A stretch of DNA of 64,000 nt from Echinarachnius parma (GCA_037951105.1 JBAMJV010004005.1:79882-143881), one strand, 5' to 3'. Counted from the stretch's first letter, positions 12,478 to 25,348 are shown. Program-made: numbers and translations. The notes: generated by a model from the sequence alone, not told the origin.

Positions 12478-12634
12478 GCCCCGTTGCAGAGGAGGGTTCC
12501 AATCGATTGTAAAGTTGCAAGTATTTGCAAGTCAGATCATGTGACTGAATGCGCAAATCTGATTTGTTCAAATGTGCATATTTTCTGACTTGCAATTAAT
12601 TGCAACTTTACAATCTTTTTTGCAACGGGGCCCG
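12478..12634. mobile_element. Family G palindromic MITE, copy 1
   Basis: GCCCCGTTGCAGAGGAGGG at one end and TTTTTGCAACGGGGCCCGG at the other. The arms share TTGTAAAGTTGCAA and CAAGTCAGA and their complements. It is related to the pair at 26281-26605. Confidence 0.75.
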
Positions 12635-12870
12635 GATCACAAAAATAAAAGTTGTATCGAACTTTTTCATTGTTTCTACATGTCAAACAAGTTACTTGAT
12701 CCGATGAAATATTATAAAGTTGGGTGATATTAGAACTATTTTGCAAGCATGTACAAAAGTGGTATGAATACTTGCCCTGTATCCAAACATAATTTGTACC
12801 AAATTGTTGCTGTTATGCATTCTAAGCCCCATGTTTTAGAAAAAATTATTACCATCATCATCATCATAAT

Positions 12871-13152
12871 GTGGGAGTATCGTGGTATATTGGTTCGGGC
12901 CTTCGTCTTTAAATACGAAAGTCGTGGGTTCGATTCCCAGCCGCGGCACGTGTGTCCTTCCGCAAGACTCTTTTGCTGCTCTCAACCCGGGTGTAGTAAA
13001 TGGGTACTTGGCAGGAATGTATTCCTTGAAATGCTTGAGCGCTTGAATAAGACTGCTCGGCTGAAGCCAAGGTAATAATGCTCCGAGCGCTTTGAGACTT
13101 AACTGTAAAAACGCGCTATATAAAAATGGACAATTATTATTATTATTATCAT
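12871..13152 (+). mobile_element. tRNA-derived SINE, copy 1
   Basis: A-box-like TGGTATATTGG (12883-12893) and B-box GGTTCGATTCC (12927-12937), an unrelated body containing GCGCTATATAAAAATGG, and an ATT-repeat tail. Such layouts define tRNA-derived SINEs, which are common in sea urchins. It is not a functional tRNA gene. Confidence 0.85.
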
Positions 13153-13244
13153 CGATTATTTATAGGTGGCATTGTAAAGCGCCACTGTGGCCTTCACATC
13201 CCCCTTCCTCCTGCCTAGTGCTTGCATAGTTCATCCACTATAAG

Positions 13245-13633
13245 TTAAAGGGATGTAGTAACTCTGTTGATATGTGCAAAAACTGATGAATGGTGGTTGA
13301 GGAAATGTGTATTATTTTTGGTGATCTGATATGTCCACTGAGCGATGTGTGAAAATTCCAAAGTAAATGACTGTCAAAATGACTTAGCTAAGAGCGAAAA
13401 TGCAAAGTGATGTTTGCTTTAACTATTTGCACTTACTTTGTACATATTTGATACAATCTCCCATGGAGAATTGTAAATCCAAACATTACAATCAAAATTA
13501 TCTGTATAACAAAAGAGAAATTCGAAAAACTGAAACCAGTTCTATAAGTGTACAACGGGGTATGTGAAAATCGCTATGGTTTTCCAAGTTATGTTGGTGG
13601 ATTTCGACAATGTTTTTTGAATAGATCCCTTGA
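13245..13633 (-). mobile_element. Family A MITE, copy 5
   Basis: Starts TTAAAGGGATGTAGTAACTC and ends TAGATCCCTTGA (right TTAA mutated). The interior includes TGATCTGATATGTCCACTG and its family words. Confidence 0.85.
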
Positions 13634-14486
13634 AATCGTCAGTCCGAAATACTGGTGGATGAATTCCACGTTTCCTTAAATTGCTCCCTTTACTATTTTG
13701 TTTCTTAACTCCTTAATTTCTCCTATAACAGAGCTCGAAAAAAATACAATATATTTAGGATTGCGTCACGGTTGAATTTCGGTTACGTTTTCTCTTAATC
13801 TATTTCTAAAGCTAATTTCGCTTTCGGTTTAAAGAACTGGTTTGAATTCAAATAGTACCTAGGTATATCATTTTATTTTTACAGCTATTTTTGCTTTTAA
13901 TTTGCGGAATTACTTAAGCTTTCGATGTGCACATATACCTTTACTTTTAATTTGCGAGAACGTCGTGATAAGCTTTTCAAGGGCGTTTTTCTCTTAGTTT
14001 TGCCTTTAAACCGATATAGTATTAGATATGAAAATATTTACATTACGACCGTTCAAAGAACTGCTAATTTGATTGCAGCGCTCTGCCATTATTCGCTTCA
14101 CAAAGAAAGAATCACAGTATACGTTCGAAGCGTATGACGCTGTCAATTCAGAACGTTTATTTGTATAAACAATATGCATCTCGTGAGTAAGGTATTGTTG
14201 AATTAGGCCAAAATAAGCTAAGCATACTTTTTTCTATTAAATCCTTCGTAATTTAATACATTATCCATGTTTTCGTTGACAAAAATATAATAGCTGTGTA
14301 GGCTATACATTATATAGAAGTTCAATTATTTTAATCTATATTCTCTAACTTCAGTTCTTTGCCACTCTTTCTATTTTTATTTTAAGTAATTATGCAAGTA
14401 ATTTCATATACCCGTCATCTAATATATTCTGCATTCCCCATGCATACAGCGCAGCGGGTAACATAAACAATGTTCTTCTACGATTG
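13634..14486. other. No recognisable feature
   Basis: AT-rich sequence with no credible open frame, tandem repeat or known element. Confidence 0.4.
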
Positions 14487-14834
14487 GATGTGGTGTGGCA
14501 AGATTGGTAGAGCGCGCGCTTTCCGATCATGAGATCCCGGGTTCGAACCCTGCCCACCGCGTTTGTTCTTCAGCAAGACAATTTATCCACAATTGCTGCT
14601 CTCTACCCAGGTGTATAAATGGGGACCCGGTAGGAGGTGAAAGCCTTATGTGAACGATCTTCTTGAGCCCATGAGCGCTTGGAAGGAATGCTCCCCAGGG
14701 AGTGGAGATGGTGCACACAATGTGTGCTGGTTTGCATTGTATCCTATGACCGGGGGTAATATTATCATTGTAAAACGCTTAGAGATGATTATCAATCATA
14801 TTAGGCGCTATATAAATCGAGATTATTATTATTA
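14487..14834 (+). mobile_element. tRNA-derived SINE, copy 2 (full length)
   Basis: A-box TGGCAAGATTGG (14496-14507), B-box GGTTCGAACCC (14540-14550). The body has GGAAGGAATGCTCCC and AGGCGCTATATAAATCGAG, and the tail is (ATT)n. Partial copies of the body lie at 33465 and 35180. Confidence 0.88.
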
Positions 14835-15847
14835 CGATGAAATTAATGAAATATCATCACTATTACATTGATTTCAATAATTAGTAGCATCCTTGAAGGT
14901 TCAGTTCCATCTCCCCGTATAGTTCCAATCCCAATTGATCATTTTAATATAAATTCACTTCTTGAATTCTAAAGCAAACTAATATCAATTCATTTTACAC
15001 CCCAGGAGACTTAACACGGCATAATTTACAACGCTTTTGCGGTGATGGTTTCGCCCTACTGCGCATGAGCGCGCGCACCGCTGTCTTGCGGAAAGTAACC
15101 GTCCGCGCATGGCTGCGCACAAGTCAATTCAAACTTCATAATTCGTGGTCCATCTCTCGCTTATTTTATTAAACCGCCTGTCACCGCCAAGATATAATGT
15201 GTAATCGTCACCAGCGGCAGTATTTACCGTGCTCAACAACCCATGGAAAACCCACAAATCGTATCAAATAACCGTCCCAAAGCAGAAGAAGAAGAATAAG
15301 ATGCGGGATGGATATGGAAATTAAAGAGAAACAAAATTGTAACGAAAACCAATAAGGAAATCAGGCCGCGTGTCGAGTAAACGGCTGCTTGCTCGCGATG
15401 GTTTTTAATCACAGACCTTGGTGTTTTTATTCTTGTTGTTTGTGTAATATATAAATAGGAGGCTTTAAATCATAAATTGCTTCTCATGAAAATAATATTG
15501 ACTTGAAATTTCATTTGGATGTCTTTAGGGAGTAAAGTAAGGATGGGTCCCTGGGGGAATATTGGTTTATTGTTTGTATATAAAGTTCACTTCCGCTAGG
15601 GACTGACTGCTATACGAGAAAAACAGGTGTGGTCAGTGTAACATGAAATGCTTTCACAATTATCAAGCAATTGTATTATTATTAACTTTCGATGAATTAA
15701 GTGTCGAAATTAGATATCACTAAACATGTGTTGTTTGTACAATTAAAATATTAGACATTGTATAATGTATACTGTAAATTAACTGTAGACGTATTCAGGA
15801 GACAAACATACGTGATACCGCAAGATTAGTCACATAATTGTCAAAAT
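14835..15847. other. No recognisable feature
   Basis: No gene or element is recognised. A GC-richer patch with GCGCATGAGCGCGCGC lies near 15060-15110. Confidence 0.4.
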
Positions 15848-16085
15848 GTAAAAAAAGAACTTACTTAGAACTATTTGAGCTCTCTCATAGCTAATTGTAT
15901 TTTGGTATTTCCAATATTCGCATGGAAGAGTTTTTTGAACGATTAAAGTGTTCGGATTTATAATTATCCACTGGAAAGTTACAACTGTGTACAAAGTCAG
16001 TGCAATGGGTTAGCGAATGTTTCGCTCATTACTCGGTCATATAAGTATGACATCGATTTAACGTGAATTGTCACACATTAATAAC

Positions 16086-16371
16086 GGATGCGGTTCGTTA
16101 TTCCGAAAGTTCGTTATTCCGAAGGTTCGATATTCCGAAGGTTCGTTATTCCAAAGGTTCGTTTGTCCGAAAATGAAATAGGGTTCGATATTCCGAAGGT
16201 TCGTTAATCCGGAAAATGAATTGAGGTTTGTTAGTCCGAAGTTATAATATAGTTATATCGAAAAAAATCGAACCCGATTTCATTTTCGGAGAAACGAACC
16301 TTCGGAATAACGAACCTTCGGAATAACGAACCTTCGGAATAACCGAACCTTCGGAATAACGAGCTGTAACC
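16086..16371. mobile_element. Short element built of inverted 16-bp arrays
   Basis: Forward TTCGTTATTCCGAAGG units on the left and inverted units on the right surround a short centre. The termini GGATGCGGTTCGTTATTCCG and GGTTACAGCTCGTTATTCCG (complement) are 15/20 alike, and four of the five differences are transitions. The flanks ATTAATAAC and ATTACTTAC agree at 7 of 9 bases and could be a decayed target duplication. Confidence 0.75.
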
Positions 16372-16379
16372 ATTACTTA

Positions 16380-16710
16380 CAGGCTCGTAGCCAGGGGGTG
16401 CGTTGGGTGCGTTACTCACCCCCAAATTCTGCAAGGTCCACTTGTAATTGGTCTCGGGCAACAATAGGTCTTGTTGACAACCCCCCTGCTTACACAACTA
16501 AAACAGTGGGCTCAGTCTTGGCCTCGTTTATGGCGACGGACACCCCCACCCCCCCCCCCCCCCCCGCCCCACCCCCGCCCCCCCCCCCCCCCCGCTTACA
16601 CGACTCAACCAGTTGTCTCGATCTCGGTCACGATCGGTCTCGGTCCCATTTTTGTAAATTACCCGCCCCCCCCCCCCCTTCTGGCTATCCTGTTTACGAT
16701 CGAGCCTGTC
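16380..16710. repeat. Poly-C block with inverted edges
   Basis: CTCGTAGCCAGGGGG at the left and CTTCTGGCTATCC at the right bracket C-rich runs (16549-16594, 16667-16678). This is probably the GGCGTAG/poly-G dispersed repeat family. Confidence 0.5.
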
Positions 16711-16765
16711 TTTTATAGTGGACATATCAGATCTCAAGAATACACATTTTTTGCACATGTTAAAG

Positions 16766-19700
16766 TGAAACCAGTAAAGTGTCTAACTCCACGAAAATTG
16801 CTTGGAGCTTCCACATTTCTCTTCTATCGTCTTGTTTGGATAATGATAAGAGAATAATAAAATAGGATTAAATTGTTTAAAATGCCCATTTAGTATGACG
16901 ATATCTGTCACTGATAATCATTCAGCTCAAGAGCGTTAATGAACGATCATAAACCTCATACACGTTATACAGTAATTCGTTGTAAAAGCTGACGCAAATT
17001 TTCGCTTTTTTAACCAGGAAAGCAGTGTTCTTTTTCAATGAATATTGTACTCATCATTCGGACATATCTGACAATGATTTTGGTATAGGATTGAAGTCTC
17101 AACTTTACAGGTGCACCTTTAGTTATTAGATCCTTTAAAAAGGACTGCTTCATCGAATTACAGGACATTTGTATGGGGAGGCGTTAACTTATAATTCTCG
17201 CAAAGATCAATGCAATTTGTTATTGATAAAGATGAAGATAAAGAAAGCACAAATTATAAGTCTTAAATATGTGTACATACAATAACAAACAATTAATAGA
17301 ATAAATAGCAAAAACAAAATAATCATTGGAAACAAAGTGGAACGCAAAATATTTTTTCGTCACCTACCATGCCTACTATGTTTATCTGGTAAGTATTTAC
17401 TACCCACATTGTTAAACCTAGTTTGCAACTAAAATGATATCTTGTTGTTAAACTACATAACTATAGCCCTATTATCTAAAATATATTTAGAGCAAAGCTA
17501 TAGTGCACTTTTATGGTCATGAGCCATGCTATATTGCAAAACAAATATAAATGTGAATTTGATAAAGAAATTTATCATTTTGGTAGATATCAGGATCACA
17601 TCGAGAAGTTTTTTTCACAACGAACAGAATGCATATGTTTATATTTTATTATCAAATTTAATATGCTTGATCATTGTATATCAGAATAAATAAAATTATG
17701 AAAAATTTGTATTTTTGAAATAATTAATCTGCATTCAAGCAACACAAATAGTTATATCGTGGCATATAGAGAGGATATCATCAAATTTGAATACTCTTTC
17801 TTACATGTCATGGAGTATTTAGGACATTTGGGGTGGATTATACCAGAAAGAGACACATTTTTTGTCATTTTAGATCAGTGGAAGCGATCGAGTCATGCAG
17901 CATAGTTGTTTTTTTTTTCCTCGCCAATGATTCGTGCTCCCACGAGAAGCAGCGCGCAGCATTCATCTAATGGATTCGTCTAATTCCGCGGCTCTATTGT
18001 TCGCCTGCCACTTCTCCATCGCGTATTTTACGCCGTGACTAAAGGGGGAGAGCGAGAGAGGAGGAGGGGTGGGGTGCACTCCAGCGCGGGAATCTCGCTA
18101 TAACCCAATCACGGCTCGATTTTCTCAATTTCTCCCAAGTTGATCGTCGCCAAATCGCCATCTCAAATCGGATCGGGCATCGTTTAATGAAATTAGCGAC
18201 GTAAATGTCTCCCGTAGCTATAAAGAATTAATCAAATTACGGCTCAGTATACACTGGTTTGCATTGGCGGTGCAATACTGTTATACGGCTTTGCTCGTAC
18301 TATGATCCACCATCATCCACTCCTCGCCAAGATTAAAAAAGCCCAAAACCGACATCACTTCGACCGCCAATAACAATTACCAGGGGACTCCTTTCGCAGC
18401 GAAATTCAATTTTAAGCAAAAATTAAAGAATTTGAGGCGGAAATGTAGGCGGCCTAATTGATATTGCTTCCCCGTGGCGTTTTCTGCTTCTTCTCCCAAA
18501 TGATACGGAATAAATTGCCGAAGGTAAACTATAAAATGGAGAACTAATCGCGGTCTTGCTGCGAATAACCATGATAACGTCGTCGCTCTCAGATCAGGCG
18601 GAAAATATAGGTACTTTAATTATATTTGAGTAATTCGGTATTATATTGTATCAATCTTGGAGGAGGATATAAATAAACGAGTAATTGAATTTGATTATTA
18701 GTATGATTCTTATTGACGAACACTATAGACACATGTCTAGTATACAACCATGGAATAAAAGTACAAATTTCATCCACACTTTGAAACAAATTTCACCTGG
18801 TCCTTTTCGAGATATTAACAAACATTATTGTAAAATTTGACAAGAACTTCGGTTTAAAAATGAACTACTTATTAAAAAATGATATGTCTTCTTTAACTAC
18901 TTATTGATTCCGTTTCATAAAACGGGTTGATATGAATCAAATCAAATCAAATTAGATAAAAATAACTTTGCCCTTTCTGACGTTTCAAGACCTATTCATT
19001 CTCCAGTTTAGGAATATTTGCCATTATGATTAAACATGATAAAAGTCTAAAATGAGGTAAATAAATACCTTTTTTCAGATTGCATTGCATAACAAAAAAT
19101 CTATCCCGTGACCATGTGTTCAATAGGGATCATACAATTTCTAAAATATATCGCTTGTCGAACTAAATGATGATTTTATTGACAATTTTTGCGAAAATGC
19201 AAAGTGCGTTTTTTTTGTATTGCCTCATAATTATCCAAAACATTTACAATCGTTGCTCATAACATTCGACTTGCATAAAGTGATAAATGTATAATACATT
19301 TCAAGATAAGCAAAATGAACATGCAAAAGAAGTGAAGAATCCTCCGCTTGTTTGTGTGTATACTCTTCTTTTCTAAATGCAATTTTTTGTTCTTTTGTAA
19401 ATCGTAAAAATTAAAAATTACTTTCTTCAAATTGTGTCTTATAAATAAATTGCTTTGCATAAAATATTATTGTATGAATAAGATGGTGAGATTTTTCGCC
19501 AACACCAAAGCAAATAAAGCAGGTACGAAAATGTTATACAAATGCAAAGTGCGGTACACAGAGAAGACTATATATCGTCAGGTTTAACTTTGTACCCATG
19601 TAGTTGAAATAATCCTCATTATGTGTTTCAAATTCAATCATAAACATGTCAATAACGAAGTGAATTTTGAAGGAAAAAAATAATTAAATAATGGTGTTTA

Positions 19701-20160
19701 TATATAGGGCATTATACAATGTCTCAGTATGCTTTACATCATAACAATTTGAATAATTGAATAATTGCCTACATTGAACGCTATAGCATTACTGTGATTA
19801 TCTGCTTTTAAGATATCCTTATATACCTTCATTACAAATTGTCCTCTCATGTTCGTTCCTGTGAGTTGATTCATCTGTTTGAATTTTCACTAATAACGGG
19901 GACAGGTGCTTCGTGGGGTGGGATCCCCTGTACACACCCCATATCAAACACAGTCACATACAATTAATAACAACACATTGTTTGTCTATTTTTAGGCGGC
20001 GTTTACATGAGATTCACCTTCATTATTATTCTCATGAATATTCAATTATTCATGACCATCATTTGCATTCTTGAGTAATGTCTCCCTTTCGGACTCTGAG
20101 AGCGCTCTTTAAAAACAAGACATCGATAGGTGCTTCACAGCGGGTTTATACAAGTTTACA
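16766..20160. other. Repeat-free block with a candidate regulatory core
   Basis: No transposon, SINE or credible coding frame is recognised over 3.4 kb. The stretch 17880-18620 is less AT-rich than its surroundings and carries several TAAT/ATTA words (TTTAATGAAATTAGCG, AATTAATCAAATTACGG), as in developmental enhancers. That function is inference. Confidence 0.3.
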
Positions 20161-20333
20161 TTAAAGGGATAGTTGAGTATTGGTCAAACTTAACTTTAGT
20201 AACCAAAACCTGCACGATTACGATACAAACTAATAGTTATAACTTCACCATGCTCGAAAAGTATACACAATTACAAACGACAAAGTAAAACCCCTGTTAT
20301 CATTCAAAAAGAGCCGTTACAACTCGAAGTGTC
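20161..20333 (-). mobile_element. Family B MITE, truncated copy 2
   Basis: Starts TTAAAGGGATAGTTGAGTAT and continues with AACTAATAGTTATAACTTCA and ATCATTCAAAAAGAGCC, then breaks off. Only the end of one side is present. Confidence 0.8.
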
Positions 20334-21235
20334 AAATTAACTCGGCGCGAAGCACTAGCGTTGTAGGTCCTAATACGGGACTGTATAGTGCAGTGTGCGG
20401 TAATACGGGACTGTAGTGCAGTCACTGTGTGCGGTAATACTATACAGTAGTACGTGTATATTATGTATCGCAACCATAGAAGTATGACTCTAACACTGCC
20501 GTTGACGCAACTCGCAAGCCCCATTCGCATTCGTTCGCCTTTCGTTCACAGTCGCGCTAACACACGGAGAGACTGGTCCATGAGGCGCATATATCACTGA
20601 TTTTTTGCGGAATGGAAGGAAAAATCATAATCTTAATCCACCCGGTAGTTGGATCACATATTGGAGAGTAAATTGCTGGTAAGTACCGTATCATATGTAT
20701 AGTTTTAAGCACAATTAGCGTGCACACAAATATTTGGTTTCAGTTTTTTATTAGGAGAACATAGAACGCTAGTGCCTCGCACTAGCGGTTCTAAAAAGTG
20801 ATACCCGGGCGTCAACCACTTTTATATGATATTTTGAAAGCAAATTTCACAACAATTAGAGCATTTGAATGGAAATTATTATTATTTCCCATGTTTTTTT
20901 CGATGATCTTTCATATGGAATTGAAATCAACCAAATCCGTTACAATCGATGTTGGGGGGGCACTTTGGAAATTACCAAAACTCAACTTGGCCTTTAAATT
21001 AAAAATATAATATTGGTTTCATCATTCTAAGAGGAAACTAGCAAGGCCTGAAGAACGTTTTTGTTTTATTCATGATCTCATTGTTTGTATCATAAGATTG
21101 TACAATTATTTTATGGTATTTCTTATTGTATGCATGACCCCTTATAGAGGACCATGGTTTTTCTGTGGTTTTTACCTGAAAGGACCACCCTGTTGAAATA
21201 AAACATAAGTCATTTGTTTGACAATGAATGAATAC
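20334..21235. other. Small local repeats, no gene
   Basis: TAATACGGGACTGTA is repeated at about 20372 and 20402. GCACTAGCG words occur near 20350 and 20781. The remainder is unremarkable. Confidence 0.4.
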
Positions 21236-21855
21236 TATAGGTTTTCCCGCCCAATTTCGTCAAAACAGCACTCAAATGGTCATTAACAGCACGCAATTTA
21301 GAACGAACTAGAATGAAGATCAGGATCGTGTTTCAATTAGCAAATTATTTCATTCAATTTGATTTTTGAACTGTGCTATTGCCAACTTGTGTCAAACCGA
21401 ATTGAAATAACACCATTCAACTTAGAAAATCGTGTGAAGAGCATTCGATTTCGTCTATAAAGGTCAAATGTAGGCGTTTATACATTCTATTTCGTCTTAG
21501 GGCGAACATCTTTGGAATGTGCGCAATCCTATTCATTAATTTAGTTCTGATCATTCTTATTTGAATGTTAGATGTGCTAAGAAGGACGCCTAAAAACGAA
21601 ATAGAAAACCCAAATCGGTCCGAAATCTAAGGTCAAGCGAACTGGCACGAATTTATGTGTATTGCCAAATTGTTTGACATTCTAACCAATTTGAATACGT
21701 TGTCGTTGAAAACTGAATGCAATTCGACGAAGATGAATGTTCTGGAGTTAAAAATTGAACAGTGTAAACAGCAGGTTTACAAAAACCACTCGAACTTGAA
21801 TGACATATAATGAATATGCCCGCTATTTTGACGAAATTGGGCGGGAAAACCTATA
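21236..21855. mobile_element. Family C foldback element, copy 3
   Basis: The left end TATAGGTTTTCCCGCCCAAT is matched by its complement ending CCTATA at 21855; the first 29 bp of the arms match almost perfectly. CAATTTCGTC-like words recur throughout. No transposase is visible. Confidence 0.88.
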
Positions 21856-21930
21856 CTAAAATCGCAAGTAATATGAGTTCCCTTTAATAATTGTTTCTTT
21901 CCCCAAAAGATGTCAATGAGGGGGGTAGGT

Positions 21931-22204
21931 GGGAGGGGGTGGGGCTGTGTGTGAAGGGATGGGGCAAAAATTCTCATTAGATGGAGGGGGTTGATGTCCT
22001 CTCATCCCTATGGAGAGGGGGGTGGGAGGGGGTGGGGTTGTGTGTGAAGGGATGGGGCAAAAATTCTCATAAGATGGAGGGGGTTGATGTCCTCTCCTCC
22101 CTATGGAGAGGGGGTGGGAGGGGGTGGGGTTGTGTGTGAAGGGATGGGGCAAACATTCTCATTAGATGGAGGGGGAGGGGGTTGATGTCCTCTCCTCCCT
22201 ATGT
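21931..22204 (+). repeat. Tandem repeat of about 93 bp, three units
   Basis: Units start at 21931, 22024 and 22116, each with GGGAGGGGGTGGGG, GAAGGGATGGGGCAAA and GGGGGTTGATGTCCTCTC. Confidence 0.93.
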
Positions 22205-23398
22205 CACTGGATTATTGATGTGAGGAGAGGAAGTACGAGACCCAAAAGACCCCACCATTCTAACCTTTGAAATATTCTCACAAAATAGATCAGTTGATAT
22301 TGAAAAGTGATGAATAAAACATCGTCAAGAATAAGAGAGATGATACTGTTGATTAACCGTGTTTACTCTTTAATCACTTTTATTTACCGCGCACCTGTCC
22401 TCATAATCGGGTGTGAATATTAGCGATTAATTACCCCCTATAACACCCCTTACAAACCGTCCTCCACCCAAGGTCGTCAGTTTCAATGAAAAGAATTATG
22501 AAAAATGTCCGGGAAATTAATCGCGATTCATCATTTCACGTGACCTTCGGTGCGTTATCCGCAACTTGACAGGTGAAACTGCGTTGTCGCTATCAACTGT
22601 AGTTTTGTTAGGAAAAGAAATAAATAATGATTTAGGTTCGGCTATTCAATGACTGGTGGTGAATTGGGCTCCTCTGGCGGAAGTTGTTGGGGCATCACAA
22701 TTATCCATCGCGGGAAACTGGTTAACAGTGAAAAGCGGACGGTTGAATTAAGTTGACAAATAAATTATATGCATGTTAGAGTCAACCTTTTGTCCGTGGT
22801 CAAATAAATACAAGTACAATTATTATGGGTAGTTATCGGCCACCTGTGAGAATGTCACATCTCATTGCAGGATGGCATCCCTTTGACTGATTACACTAGG
22901 AAATCTATTATCATGTTACTCAATGAGCGCAGTTGATCATCGTATTATTACTATAGTTTCCCCCCGTGTACATGTATTGTATGTGATGGCGAATTGAAAA
23001 CAACAACAGAAAAGATATATTTTATAGGATAGAGACGCTAAATTTAGCAATATTTAATGACAAAATTTAAAACGATTGAATTGTTAATAGCCTTGTAGTT
23101 TTACGGTCGAAGAGGATAATAGTGTGAAACCTGCACTTCATTCCGTTTAGATAGTGTGCGGCTTGTTTTAGATTTTGAGTTCACAGTTCCGATGACCATT
23201 GTGAGGATGTAATATTAATGTCAGAAACTTTTATCTGTATTATCAATCTTATTTGTCCAGGGTAGTTTATATCATCTTTTATTCAACTGTTTGATTACAA
23301 ATCACTGGGTCTGGACGATTTGTGTTTGTTTGCTCAAACTAGAAAGATCACGACCCCTAATACTGCTGAGGCATCATTCTCGTAATTTGTCATACCGT
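22205..23398. other. Repeat-free block, possible regulatory DNA
   Basis: No gene or known element. Around 22330-22720 several homeodomain-type words (GTTGATTAACC, GCGATTAATTACC) and CACGTGACC lie in mixed-composition sequence. Regulatory function is only a guess. Confidence 0.25.
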
Positions 23399-23459
23399 CC
23401 AAAAGCAAAAGCAACACAAAACAAATGCAACGGTTGCATTTGTTTTGTTTTGCTTTTGG
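23399..23459. repeat. Strong hairpin, about 28-bp arms
   Basis: CCAAAAGCAAAA... pairs with ...TTTTGCTTTTGG, and CAAAACAAATGCAA with TTGCATTTGTTTTG, around a tiny loop. It could be a foldback fragment or small-RNA precursor. Confidence 0.75.
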
Positions 23460-23615
23460 TTACCAAAAGAAAATAAGAATGAGAAGAGAAAACAAAATAA
23501 TACAAAGAAACAAAGTATGCATTATTAATTAACAAATGCAGATAATATGGATAAATAATAATATTATTTTCTTCTTCATTGTGTGTTTCCATTTTTGGCT
23601 ACTGTGCCCCCATCT

Positions 23616-23666
23616 GCCCCCCCCCCCCCCCTCCCCCCCCCCCCCCCCCTCCAACACACACACACA
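23616..23666 (+). repeat. Poly-C then (CA)n tract
   Basis: C runs broken by single T, then a short CA repeat. Confidence 0.9.
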
Positions 23667-24124
23667 TACCTGGTCTGCGCCATCTACGTTTTCAATGTGC
23701 CATGAATGTATCACATGCAAGGCTATATCCTAATCGACCTTAGAACATAGTATACAATCATGTATGTATTCGTCATTTTTGTCCATCAAATGAAATAAAA
23801 TTCCTCGAATCGAGGCGAAAGAGAGGGCGAAAGATTACAAAAAAATATATTTGGTTGACATGAATGTATCAGTGTCGAGACTAATCGTCAGTTCAATCGA
23901 GCAAAGGGCCTTTCATTACCCCCGCTAATCGCACGGATCTATATGAAATGGAGGAGACCTGAATGACAGAGACAGGACAGATAATGCAACATGATCGTTG
24001 GCGTACACGAAGATGTGGGGAAGGGGGGGGGGGCTATGGGGCTACACCCCAATCCATGCACTCAAACCAACTGAGAGTGTTTAAAATGTTGAAGGATTCG
24101 GGCGAATATGAAAAGAATGATTGA
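23667..24124. other. No recognisable feature
   Basis: No gene or element is seen. A G run lies near 24021. Confidence 0.4.
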
Positions 24125-24904
24125 ATTAATTAATGAACGAACGAAGGTATGGATGGATGAATGAACGAACGAACAAAGGAACGAACGAACGAACGAACGA
24201 ACGAACGAACGAACGAACGAACGAACGAACGAACGAACGAACGAACGAACGAACGAACGAACGAACGAACGAACGAACGAACGAACGAACGAACGAACGA
24301 ATGCACGAATGCACGAATGCACGAATGAATGAATGAATAAATGAATGAATGAATGAATGAATGAATGAATGAATGAATGAATGAATGAATGAATGAATGA
24401 ATGAATGAATGAATGAATGAATGAATGAATGAATGAATGAATGAAACAAAGAATGAATGAATGAATGAATGAATGAATTAATTAATTAATTAATTAATTA
24501 ATTAATTAATGAATGAATGAATGAATGAATGAATGAATGAATGAATGAATTAATGAATGAATGAATGAATGAATGAATGAATGAATGAATGAATGAATAA
24601 ATGAATAAACCAACCAACCAACCAACCAACCAACCAACCAGAGAACAAAACAATCAAACAACCCTTTAGCGAACAAAATATAAGTATAAGTGATTTAATG
24701 AGTGAATGAATGAATTAATTGAGACATTAATTCATTGAATGAATGAATTACTTAATTAATTAATTAATTAATCAATTAATTAATAAATACACGAATGAAC
24801 AAACTAACCAGCAAACGAACCAACCAACGCACCAACCAACCAACGATCAATTTTACAAACAAAATATATGTATAAGTGATTTAGTGAGTGAATAAATGAG
24901 TGAA
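24125..24904 (+). repeat. Compound tetranucleotide array
   Basis: GAAC repeats (about 24160-24300), GAAT repeats (to about 24476), TTAA repeats, more GAAT repeats, then CCAA repeats (about 24606-24640). A shorter GAAT-TTAA-CCAA series follows to 24845. The unique segment ACAAAATATA...AAGTGATTTA occurs after each series (24672 and 24859). Confidence 0.95.
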
Positions 24905-25348
24905 TGACACACTTTATTTGCCATAACGATATTCGGGTGCATGGTGAGATGATAGAGGGACTTTGTTTCGTGACGTTCCTTCCCATACCACCCTCCTCCC
25001 CGGTAAATATATCCTCTTACACCCTAGCCTCTTGACAAGGTATGTCTCGTCTGAGCCGAATGCACGGTATAGTATGCATTATGCAGGAACGACTGGACAG
25101 CGCGACTACCCTGCACAATCATTTGGCGATCGCACGTGAATTCATCACTCGCCAGATAGCCTCCATCAGGCGTTCAGTCGTTCCTGATCCTGCATGCAGC
25201 GCAGCCATTGCTTGCTTGAGACACGAAGCCTTGTTAAAGGCTACTTACACCCTTGCACAAACAATACAGATGTTTCATTACTGACATCTTGTTCTTTTCT
25301 CTACTTCTCTTTATCAGAGTAGCCACATTTTTAACACACAAATTATTC
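24905..25348. other. No recognisable gene; small inverted words
   Basis: GCAGGAACGACTG (25083) and CAGTCGTTCCTG (25175) form a short inverted pair. The open frame at 25042-25284 resembles no family I know. Confidence 0.35.

Larger units (their letters stand above)
15848..16765 (+). mobile_element. Family A MITE, copy 6, split by later insertions
   Basis: The family-A body runs to GTCACACATTA at about 16079 and resumes at about 16712 with GTGGACATATCAGATC. In between lie the array element (16086-16371) and a poly-C block (about 16380-16710). The order shows that the A copy is the oldest layer. Confidence 0.7.

Noticed and set aside
14487..14560. A functional tRNA gene
   Set aside because: The A- and B-boxes are present, but no cloverleaf acceptor stem closes, and the sequence runs on into a SINE body.
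24126..24449. Repeat proteins in the GAAC/GAAT array
   Set aside because: These are artefacts of tetranucleotide repeats; no non-repeat coding sequence is attached.
25042..25284. An 80-residue open frame as a transposase or host gene
   Set aside because: No motif or family resemblance is visible; its length is expected by chance in this window.
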